Of a DNA stretch of 64,000 nt, positions 57,315 through 64,000 are shown piece by piece. This DNA is from Tubiluchus corallicola (Eukaryota; Priapulida; Priapulimorpha; Priapulimorphida; Tubiluchidae). A program made the translations under genes and the position numbers. Under the pieces are notes generated by a model, which was not told where the DNA came from, searched no databases, and was given only the letters and a program-made list of their open reading frames with translations. The DNA is taken from the NCBI GenBank assembly GCA_030141605.1, contig JAQGDQ010000365.1, positions 106,643 to 170,642 of the forward strand, in the 5' to 3' direction. Within the stretch, counting starts at the first letter, position 1. Each line of letters starts with the position of its first letter.

Positions 57315-58313
57315 TCATGTAAAGTCATGCAAATGTTTCCAAATAATGTCTTTTAATTTTTGCAAGTTTTTTTGGGCAATAGAAGAAATAAAAACATATT
57401 CTATGCCATCAGGCAACTCTTGTTCTATTTCCATCATAAGTTCCTCATCAAGTAAATCAGATTTCGAAATAGCTAAAATTCTTTTTTTATCCAATAACTC
57501 TGTATTATATTTTCTCAACTCATTTAATAGAACATCATACTCTTGTACAATACTTGAGGCATCGGCGGGTACTAAAAACAACAAAACAGCATTTCTTTCT
57601 ATGTGTCTCAAAAATCTATGTCCTAACCCTTTCCCTTCTGCCGCACCCTCTATTATTCCAGGAATATCTGCCATTATAAAAGATTTATGGTCATAATATT
57701 GGACTACTCCTAAATTAGGTGTCAATGTAGTAAAGGGATAGTTGGCTATTTTTGGTTTTGCTGCTGATATTATAGACAATAGAGTAGATTTTCCTGCGTT
57801 TGGGAATCCTACCAACCCAACATCTGCCAAAAGCTTTAATTCAAGAATAGTTCTTTTTTCTATCTTCTCTCCTCCTTTTTGAGCATAGTATGGCGTTTGT
57901 TTAGTAGATGTTTTAAAATTCACATTCCCAAGCCCTCCTTTGCCTCCTTCAATAAGAATTACTTCTTGATCATTTTCTGTTATCTCAAATTCCACTTCAT
58001 TTGTTTCTGCATCTCTAACTATTGTTCCCAACGGCACTTCCAATGTCACATCTTTGCCATCTTTCCCTGTCTTACAAGCTCCCTCCCCTGGTCGCCCATC
58101 TTCAGCAATAATATGCTTTCTGTATCTTAGGTGCAAAAGCGTCCATAACTGTTCGTTTCCTTTAAGGATAACATGCCCACCTCTTCCGCCGTCTCCTCCA
58201 TCTGGTCCTCCTTTAGGGACAAATTTTTCTCGCCTGAAATGAACAGATCCCGCTCCTCCCTTGCCTGAAGAGACATAAAGCTTCACGTGATCTATAAAAT
58301 TAGATGACCCCAC
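57315..58313 (-). CDS. obgE: GTPase ObgE
   Basis: 332 residues. The glycine-rich Obg domain ([41 protein letters not shown]) precedes the G domain with G1 GFPNAGKST near 170, G3 DIPG and G4 as SKSD in place of NKxD. It binds the 50S subunit and couples ribosome assembly with nucleotide levels. It follows adk by 10 bp, the common Bacteroidota order. Confidence 0.95.
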   Translation of the reverse strand: MGSSNFIDHVKLYVSSGKGGAGSVHFRREKFVPKGGPDGGDGGRGGHVILKGNEQLWTLLHLRYRKHIIAEDGRPGEGACKTGKDGKDVTLEVPLGTIVRDAETNEVEFEITENDQEVILIEGGKGGLGNVNFKTSTKQTPYYAQKGGEKIEKRTILELKLLADVGLVGFPNAGKSTLLSIISAAKPKIANYPFTTLTPNLGVVQYYDHKSFIMADIPGIIEGAAEGKGLGHRFLRHIERNAVLLFLVPADASSIVQEYDVLLNELRKYNTELLDKKRILAISKSDLLDEELMMEIEQELPDGIEYVFISSIAQKNLQKLKDIIWKHLHDFT

Positions 58314-58323
58314 AATATATATT

Positions 58324-58896
58324 TTATAAGTTATCTATGACTTTACTGATGCCTTCAAAAATATCTCTTATTTCTCCAATACCTTTAACATTATGCAACT
58401 TGTCATATTTTTTATAATAATTCGCAACTGGTATGGTCTCTTTAAAATAGACTTGCAACCTGTTATTAATTTTCTCTTCATTCTGGTCATCACTTCTATT
58501 AGATATTTTTCCTCTAAGCAATATTCTTTGCTTTAGCTCCTTTTCTTCTACCTCCAACGCTATTACACCTTTTATTGGTATTTTCTTGCTTTCTAACAGC
58601 TTGTCCAAACTCTCTGCTTGCTCTGTTGTTCTTGGAAACCCGTCAAAGATAAAACCTTTTACATCTCCGGCTTTGTCAATTGTTTCTTCCACCATACCAA
58701 TTACCACTTTGTCTGGCACAAGATTTCCTTCATTCATATATGTCTGAGCTAACTTTCCAAGTTTTGTACCTTCTTTCAAATGCTTTCTAAATAAATCTCC
58801 TGTTGAAATATGCTTTAACTTATATTTTTCAACTATTTTTTCGCTTTGTGTGCCTTTGCCCGAACCCGGTGCACCAAATAAAACAATGTTTAACAT
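58324..58896 (-). CDS. adk: Adenylate kinase
   Basis: 190 residues, the short form with a minimal lid. P-loop [10 protein letters not shown] at 8-17, the AMP-binding FDGFPRT, and the [20 protein letters not shown] segment are present. It balances ATP, ADP and AMP. Confidence 0.95.
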   Translation of the reverse strand: MLNIVLFGAPGSGKGTQSEKIVEKYKLKHISTGDLFRKHLKEGTKLGKLAQTYMNEGNLVPDKVVIGMVEETIDKAGDVKGFIFDGFPRTTEQAESLDKLLESKKIPIKGVIALEVEEKELKQRILLRGKISNRSDDQNEEKINNRLQVYFKETIPVANYYKKYDKLHNVKGIGEIRDIFEGISKVIDNL

Positions 58897-59035
58897 CTTT
58901 TATAAATTTTTATTTTCTCTAATAAATATATTTATGATATTACTTTTTCACAACAAAGTAAATAAAAAAACCTATTATATTGGTATTTTTTTACGTTTTT
59001 AAACATTTAATAGTTTTTGCCTGCGTTACAAATCT

Positions 59036-59620
59036 TTATAACATTATTATGTTAATTTTTTTTTCAAATTCTTTTTCAACCATTAACGGTATCTCCAAGA
59101 TAACTTTACACTTTGTAGTAAATTCCTGATGAACTATTTTTAACGTATAGTGTTTTACTAAATTCATTACTTGACTTAACTTTTCAAAGGGAAACTCTAT
59201 GGTCACTAATTTAGTAATATGTTTTTCTACAATTTTATTATTTTTAATGGCATCATAAGCAGCCTTTTTATAAGCATTCATTAAGCCACTAATTCCTAAT
59301 TTTGTTCCACCAAAGTATCGCACTACAATAATAATCACGTTGCAAAGTTCATGAGAAAACATCTGATTTAATATAGGAGTGCCCGCAGAGTGTTTTGGCT
59401 CTCCATCATCATTAGCCCTATGGTTTTGTTTGTCTACTCCTAATACATAGGCAAAGCAGTGATGTCTTGCATCGTGATATTTTTTTTTCAAATCTTTTAC
59501 TCTATCTTTTATCTCCTCTTCTGAAGTCACAGGATAAGCAAAGGCTAAAAATTTACTGCCTTTTTCTTTATACATGCCCACTGACTGAGCATCTAATGTT
59601 TTGTATGTTTTTTCACTCAT
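59036..59620 (-). CDS. YigZ/IMPACT family protein
   Basis: 194 residues. N-terminal UPF0029 domain: GSKFLAFAYPV, HHCFAYVLG, DDGEPKHSAGTPIL and VRYFGGTKLGISGL, followed by the DUF1949 C-terminal domain. The family is related to the eukaryotic translation regulator IMPACT; the bacterial role is not settled. It overlaps aroE by 8 bp. Confidence 0.9.
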   Translation of the reverse strand: MSEKTYKTLDAQSVGMYKEKGSKFLAFAYPVTSEEEIKDRVKDLKKKYHDARHHCFAYVLGVDKQNHRANDDGEPKHSAGTPILNQMFSHELCNVIIIVVRYFGGTKLGISGLMNAYKKAAYDAIKNNKIVEKHITKLVTIEFPFEKLSQVMNLVKHYTLKIVHQEFTTKCKVILEIPLMVEKEFEKKINIIML

Positions 59621-60362
59621 TCCAAATATTCCACGCTTCTTCTGCCTGCTGATGTAACATTTCTAAACCATTTTTTACTTTCGCCCCTTGTTTTTTCCCT
59701 TCTAACAAAAATTGTGTTTCTATGGGGTTGTAAACAAGGTCAAAAAGAAAATGATTAGAGGTAATGGATTTATAGGGCAAATCTGGTTTGTCCTCTATTT
59801 TAGGATACATCCCCAAAGGTGTTGTATTTATAATTAACTTATGGGATTCTACAATACTTCTATCTTCTTTCAATTGATAATATGTAATGTATTTCTCTTG
59901 TCTTGATACATATTTATATTTTATTTCCAAATTATTTAATACTGCTACAACAGCCTTCGCCGCTCCTCCTGTTCCCAACACCAACGCTTTTAAATTTGCT
60001 TTTTCGTTTTTTATTCCTTTTTCTAATGAATGTTTAAAACCATAGTAATCGGTATTGTATCCTATTTTTTTTCTATTGCTTACTTTTATTACATTTACAG
60101 CACCTATTTGTTTGGCGCTTTCATCCAGTTTATCTAAAAAAGGAATCACTAATTCTTTATATGGCAATGTAACGTTTAGGCCTTTTAAGTAGGGTGTTTT
60201 AAAAACAGTCTCTACCTTTTCAATACTATCTATTTCGAATAATTGATATTTTGCGTTTTTTATTCCTTCTTTTTCAAATTTCTCTTTAAAATATTGAGGG
60301 GAAAAAGAGTGAGAGAGTGGGAAGCCTATTATTCCAAAAACATTCATATATTTAAATTTCAC
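59613..60362 (-). CDS. aroE: Shikimate dehydrogenase (NADP+)
   Basis: 249 residues; Met6 may be the real start (MNVFGIIG). The shikimate-binding GFPLSHSFSPQYF, catalytic lysine in NVTLPYKE, NTDYYGF, the NADP-binding VLGTGGAAKAV and the C-terminal GLEMLHQQAEEAW are present. It reduces 3-dehydroshikimate. It is the second shikimate gene in the window; aroQ lies in the left part. Confidence 0.94.
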   Translation of the reverse strand: MKFKYMNVFGIIGFPLSHSFSPQYFKEKFEKEGIKNAKYQLFEIDSIEKVETVFKTPYLKGLNVTLPYKELVIPFLDKLDESAKQIGAVNVIKVSNRKKIGYNTDYYGFKHSLEKGIKNEKANLKALVLGTGGAAKAVVAVLNNLEIKYKYVSRQEKYITYYQLKEDRSIVESHKLIINTTPLGMYPKIEDKPDLPYKSITSNHFLFDLVYNPIETQFLLEGKKQGAKVKNGLEMLHQQAEEAWNIWNE

Positions 60363-60428
60363 ATTTGTTTATAAACAAAGATAACATTAAAACATATAAA
60401 TGTCTAATTTTTTTCACAACAGCCATTT

Positions 60429-60448
60429 CATGTTCCACATGGAACATG
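60429..60448. promoter_or_regulatory. parS-like site 1 (one central mismatch)
   Basis: TGTTCCACATGGAACA at 60431-60446 differs from the ParB site TGTTCCACGTGGAACA at one central base. The symmetric flanks extend it (CATG...CATG). It lies about 150 bp before mnmG. Confidence 0.65.
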
Positions 60449-60543
60449 AAAATGTTTTCTTGACTAAACCAGTTTTTAGTTTTGGCAACAACCCTAAGGG
60501 TAAGTAGAGGCAATAAAATATTTTATAATCTAAAAAATATTTT

Positions 60544-60551
60544 TACCTTTG
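60544..60551 (+). promoter_or_regulatory. Candidate -7 element for mnmG
   Basis: TACCTTTG fits TAnnTTTG. No TTG is found at the -33 distance, so support is partial. If used, parS-like site 2 lies in the mRNA leader. Confidence 0.4.
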
Positions 60552-60577
60552 CCCAAAAAACATCACTAAACAAATAA

Positions 60578-60593
60578 CGTTCCACGTGGAACA
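60578..60593. promoter_or_regulatory. parS-like site 2 (perfect 14-bp palindrome)
   Basis: CGTTCCACGTGGAACA contains GTTCCACGTGGAAC (60579-60592), the core of the ParB binding site known from other bacteria such as Pseudomonas. It sits 5 bp before the mnmG start codon. parS sites cluster near the replication origin, and mnmG (gidA) is a frequent origin neighbour. Confidence 0.78.
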
Positions 60594-60598
60594 TAAAA

Positions 60599-62464
60599 AT
60601 GTTTTTCAATTATGATATCATAGTAGTGGGGGGTGGTCATGCTGGATGCGAAGCATCACAAGCCGCCGCCGCCATGGGTTCAAAAGTTTTGTTAATAACT
60701 ATGAATCTAGATACCATTGGGCAAATGTCTTGCAACCCCGCTATGGGAGGAGTAGCAAAAGGACAAATCATTAGAGAGATAGACGCGCTGGGTGGTATGT
60801 CTGGTGTGATTGCTGATAATTCTACCATACAGTTTAGAATGCTAAATAAGTCAAAAGGTCCTGCCATGTGGAGCCCTCGTTCTCAAAATGACAGAATGTT
60901 ATTTGCACAAGAATGGAGGCATGTTTTAGAGAAAAACAATAACATTGATTTTTGGCAAGACACCGTTAATGAAATTATTGTAAAAGATAACAAATGTGTA
61001 GGAGTAAAAACATTATTAAATATAAAAATATTTGCTAATCAAATTATTCTTTCCAACGGCACTTTTCTTAATGGAAAAATATACATAGGAGAAAAAACAT
61101 TTGAAGGAGGGCGTAACACAGAGAGTCCATCGAAAGGACTAAGTGAACAATTAGTAAAAATGGGGTTTGAAAAAGGGAGGATGAAAACAGGAACCCCTCC
61201 AAGGATTGATGGAAGAAGTGTGGACTTTTCTAAAATGATAGAACAACCCGGAGATAAAAATCCACAAAAATTTTCTTATGATAAAAAAACCCAACGTCCC
61301 AAAAAACAAAAAAGCTGCTTCATCACTTACACCAATGAAAGGACACATGAAATATTAAAAACAGGATTTCATAGATCGCCAATGTTTTCAGGAAAAATAC
61401 AAGGCACAGGACCAAGATATTGCCCTTCCATAGAAGACAAATTAAATAGGTTTTCTGAAAGAAACAGGCATCAATTGTTTATAGAACCAGAGGGGTGGCT
61501 CAGTACCGAAATGTATGTAAATGGTTTTTCTACATCATTGCCTGAAGAGATACAGTACCAAGCACTAAGAAATATAGATGGGTTGGAAAATGTAAAAATG
61601 CTAAAACCCGGCTATGCCATAGAGTACGATTACTTCCCTCCCACCCAACTAAAAACAACACTGGAAACAAAGTTAATAGAAAACTTATATTTCACAGGAC
61701 AAATAAATGGAACAACAGGATATGAAGAAGCTGCTTGCCAAGGATTAATAGCAGGTATAAATGCTCACTTAAAAAACAACCAAAAACAACCATTTACATT
61801 AAGTCGATCAGAAGCATATATAGGTGTACTTTTGGATGACCTAATTTATAAAGGAACAAATGAACCTTATAGAATGTTCACTTCAAGAGCAGAACATCGC
61901 ATTCTATTACGGCAAGACAACGCCGACATTCGTCTTACAGAAAAAGGGTACAACATTGGATTGGCTAAAAAAGAGAGGCTCAAACAAGTAAAAAACAAAA
62001 TGGAAAAATCAAAAGAACTTTCCCACCAAATAAATAACACATATCTCTTTCCAAAAGAAATAAATCATTTCTTAGATAAGTTAGGAAGTTCTATAATAAA
62101 AGAAAAAGTTTCCATTCAAAAATTTATAAAGAGGCCTGAAATAAATTTAGATAACATCCAAGACATTGATAAAATAAAGGAGCTCCTAAACCAGTTTGAC
62201 AGTCCCGAAATAGAAGAAACATATATTTCCACAATTTATGAAACGTACATAAACAAGGAAAAGAAGTTGGTAGAAAAAATGAAGCAATTAGAAAATCTGA
62301 AATTAAACACAAATTTTGATTACTCGAAAATAAAATCTCTCTCTGCTGAAGCAATGGAAAAACTAAACAAAATAAAACCAGAAACAATACTCCAAGCGTC
62401 CAAAATTAGTGGTGTCACCCCCTCTGACATTTCTATACTTATGATTTATCTCAAAAAAATATAA
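60599..62464 (+). CDS. mnmG: tRNA uridine 5-carboxymethylaminomethyl modification enzyme MnmG
   Basis: 621 residues. The FAD-binding [15 protein letters not shown] is at 10-25. [50 protein letters not shown] and [21 protein letters not shown] follow, then the C-terminal helical domain. With MnmE it modifies U34 of tRNAs reading two-fold codon boxes. It is the first plus-strand gene after a long minus-strand run. The coding strand is very A-rich. Confidence 0.96.
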   Translation: MFFNYDIIVVGGGHAGCEASQAAAAMGSKVLLITMNLDTIGQMSCNPAMGGVAKGQIIREIDALGGMSGVIADNSTIQFRMLNKSKGPAMWSPRSQNDRMLFAQEWRHVLEKNNNIDFWQDTVNEIIVKDNKCVGVKTLLNIKIFANQIILSNGTFLNGKIYIGEKTFEGGRNTESPSKGLSEQLVKMGFEKGRMKTGTPPRIDGRSVDFSKMIEQPGDKNPQKFSYDKKTQRPKKQKSCFITYTNERTHEILKTGFHRSPMFSGKIQGTGPRYCPSIEDKLNRFSERNRHQLFIEPEGWLSTEMYVNGFSTSLPEEIQYQALRNIDGLENVKMLKPGYAIEYDYFPPTQLKTTLETKLIENLYFTGQINGTTGYEEAACQGLIAGINAHLKNNQKQPFTLSRSEAYIGVLLDDLIYKGTNEPYRMFTSRAEHRILLRQDNADIRLTEKGYNIGLAKKERLKQVKNKMEKSKELSHQINNTYLFPKEINHFLDKLGSSIIKEKVSIQKFIKRPEINLDNIQDIDKIKELLNQFDSPEIEETYISTIYETYINKEKKLVEKMKQLENLKLNTNFDYSKIKSLSAEAMEKLNKIKPETILQASKISGVTPSDISILMIYLKKI

Positions 62465-62525
62465 TATAAATTACTCTTTTTAAAAGCTAAAAATTATATT
62501 AGCAAAAAACAGAGCAACCATACAA

Positions 62526-64000
62526 ATGAAATATATTAAAAAGTCAATATACCTATTTGCAATTATATACCTACTAAAACTTATTCTACTTCCATCATGC
62601 GCCAACAATGCTTCTCCTCTTTCTGGTGGACCAAAGGACACAATTCCTCCAAAACTCGTAAAGTCATATCCGCTAAGTAAATCAGTAAACTATAAAGACA
62701 AAGATTTTTCATTCTATTTTGATGAGGTAATTGATCTTGTCAATCTAAAAAAAGAATTAATAGTATCTCCACACATAGAATCAAAATATAAATCTACATT
62801 AAAAAGAAAATCTTTCTCTATAAAGTTTGAAGACGACTTTCAAGATAGCACAACATATACACTCTACTTTAGAAATTCAATAGTCGACGTCACAGAAAAA
62901 AATCCATCTACTGACAATACATTTTCCTTCTCAACAGGAGAATTTATAGACTCCCTTATGATAAAAGGAAATGTGATAGATCTATTTAAAAATGATTCCT
63001 TAAAAAATGTACTCGTAGGACTTTACAAAGTTGAAGATTCTAACGACACCTTAAATAAGATTCCTTACTATTTTACAGAAACAACAGAAAAAGGTTTTTT
63101 CAAAATGGAAAATATCAAGGAGGGAAAATATTTTATCCATGCCATTAAAGATGAAAATTCCAATCTAATTCTTGAATCACAAGAAGAAATGTATGGGTTC
63201 ATAAAAGACACAATAGAAATAAAAGACACTACTCTGAGTGTAGATATTTTTTTAATAAAACAAGATATCACCCCATTTAAACTTCTCAATGCTAGAAATT
63301 TTGGAAAATACTTTAATATAAACTTTAGTAAAGAAATAAAAGAGTATTCCATAGAGACAGAAGAGGATTTTACACTATTTTACAACAAAACAGATGAAGA
63401 TAAAAGCTTGGTTTTATATAATACATTAGATATCAACAATTTAAACCAAGATGATAGCATAAAAATATTTATTACAGCATTTGATACCATACAACAAGAG
63501 GTAAAAGACACTCTATTGCTCAAATTCCCAGAATCAAAAAGAAGTAAAGAAGAATTCCATCAACAACTAATAGTAGAAAAAGAAATAACCCTTCCCAACA
63601 TATCTGCAAAAATGTCTTTTAACAAACCAATATTAAACTTTAAAACAGACAGCATCCTTTTTCTCTTTGACTCCATAGCAGTTGGAACACTAAAAAAAGA
63701 AGACTACAAATGGAATAAAGAAAAAACTCTTTTCTCTTTCAACATTCTTATAAACACCTCTAAAATGGATTCTATAAAGATAGATAAAGAAAAAAAATCT
63801 AAGGAAAAATTAGAAGAAGAAGAAAAAAGTAATAATGCACTCAGCAACACCGACACTACTGTCAATGTAAATGATACACTCCCTCCCCCTACAAACATTC
63901 TTGACAACGCAGACACCCTTCTGCAAAAAACAGAAAGCAGAACAAAAGAAGACAACTTAATAAAAAGAAGAGAAAAACAAGAAAAAGAAAAACAAGAAAA
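62526..64000 (+). CDS. Ig-like-domain lipoprotein (3' end outside window)
   Basis: 491 codons open to the window edge. The signal peptide ends in a lipobox (LLPS-C, about residue 24), followed by the ANNASPLSGGPKDTIPPKLVKSYPLSKSVNYKDKDFSFYFDEVID start typical of Bacteroidota Big_5-type Ig-like lipoproteins. A carboxypeptidase-regulatory-like segment (about 140-215: IKGNVIDLFKNDSLKNVLVGLY) follows. The last 80 codons are strongly charged (Lys, Glu). This gene commonly follows mnmG in the phylum. Function unknown. Confidence 0.82.
   Translation, partial: MKYIKKSIYLFAIIYLLKLILLPSCANNASPLSGGPKDTIPPKLVKSYPLSKSVNYKDKDFSFYFDEVIDLVNLKKELIVSPHIESKYKSTLKRKSFSIKFEDDFQDSTTYTLYFRNSIVDVTEKNPSTDNTFSFSTGEFIDSLMIKGNVIDLFKNDSLKNVLVGLYKVEDSNDTLNKIPYYFTETTEKGFFKMENIKEGKYFIHAIKDENSNLILESQEEMYGFIKDTIEIKDTTLSVDIFLIKQDITPFKLLNARNFGKYFNINFSKEIKEYSIETEEDFTLFYNKTDEDKSLVLYNTLDINNLNQDDSIKIFITAFDTIQQEVKDTLLLKFPESKRSKEEFHQQLIVEKEITLPNISAKMSFNKPILNFKTDSILFLFDSIAVGTLKKEDYKWNKEKTLFSFNILINTSKMDSIKIDKEKKSKEKLEEEEKSNNALSNTDTTVNVNDTLPPPTNILDNADTLLQKTESRTKEDNLIKRREKQEKEKQE

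Noticed and set aside
60363-60598. Complete replication origin
   Set aside because: parS-like sites alone do not make an origin; no DnaA-box cluster or dnaA gene is visible here.
1-64000. tRNA, rRNA or CRISPR loci in the intergenic regions
   Set aside because: The gaps longer than 200 bp were read for tRNA arms, rRNA stretches and short spaced repeats, and none could be supported.

Overview
The window is Bacteroidota DNA. The evidence is a type IX secretion (T9SS) cargo protein, a lipoprotein whose mature start is CKKDEE (surface-export type), DUF5018-like and GLUG repeats, Bacteroidota-type promoters (TTTG about 20 bp before TAnnTTTG), weak Shine-Dalgarno signals, and neighbourhoods typical of the phylum: xerD divergent from aroQ-pyk, folP-cdaA, ftsK-lolA, pheT-(coiled coil)-zapA-rny, obgE-adk.

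Layout. (1) 1-5962: two tandem, nearly identical genes for giant repeat lipoproteins; the first is cut by the window edge. (2) 6236-17069: a T9SS cargo protein, a radical SAM protein, a small membrane protein, an aspartate aminotransferase, an AspT/YidE-type transporter, FtsK and LolA. (3) 17094-18428: an IS256-family element with a broken transposase and an 8-bp target duplication. (4) 18528-29134: housekeeping metabolism (pyk, aroQ, xerD, pckA, mscS, cdaA, folP, metK). (5) 29135-35790: an accessory, gene-poor stretch with a lipoprotein resembling a glycoside hydrolase, three copies of a diverged intergenic repeat, a MITE-like inverted repeat, a CarboxypepD_reg protein and a decayed leucine-rich-repeat lipoprotein gene. 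(6) 35791-40608: xylB, xylA, recJ. (7) 40625-43280: an 11-base N gap, then an IS256 copy nested inside another copy. (8) 43266-44321: an accessory rsgA, abutting a truncated cNMP-binding gene. (9) 44326-60362: a long run of minus-strand genes (rny, zapA, pheT, fabD, carbonic anhydrase, DUF1080 lipoprotein, thioredoxins, obgE, adk, yigZ-like, aroE). (10) 60429-64000: two parS-like sites, mnmG and the start of an Ig-like lipoprotein gene.

Base composition changes sharply. By eye, DNA up to about 44.3 kb is around 40% or more G+C, and DNA after it is nearer 30%. The change falls beside the N gap, the nested IS copies and a gene cut off mid-domain, so the two parts may come from different genomes joined in assembly, or from a real transfer or rearrangement. 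Any argument linking genes across 40.6-44.3 kb should be treated with caution.

How the genes fit together. The left part combines gluconeogenic and glycolytic control (pckA, pyk), xylose entry into the pentose phosphate pathway (xylA, xylB), folate and SAM supply (folP, metK), c-di-AMP synthesis next to an MscS channel, and a varied cell-surface set (GLUG/DUF5018 lipoproteins, T9SS cargo, LRR remnant). The right part is mostly core growth functions: RNA decay, division, tRNA charging and modification, fatty-acid synthesis, ribosome-assembly GTPases and thiol redox.
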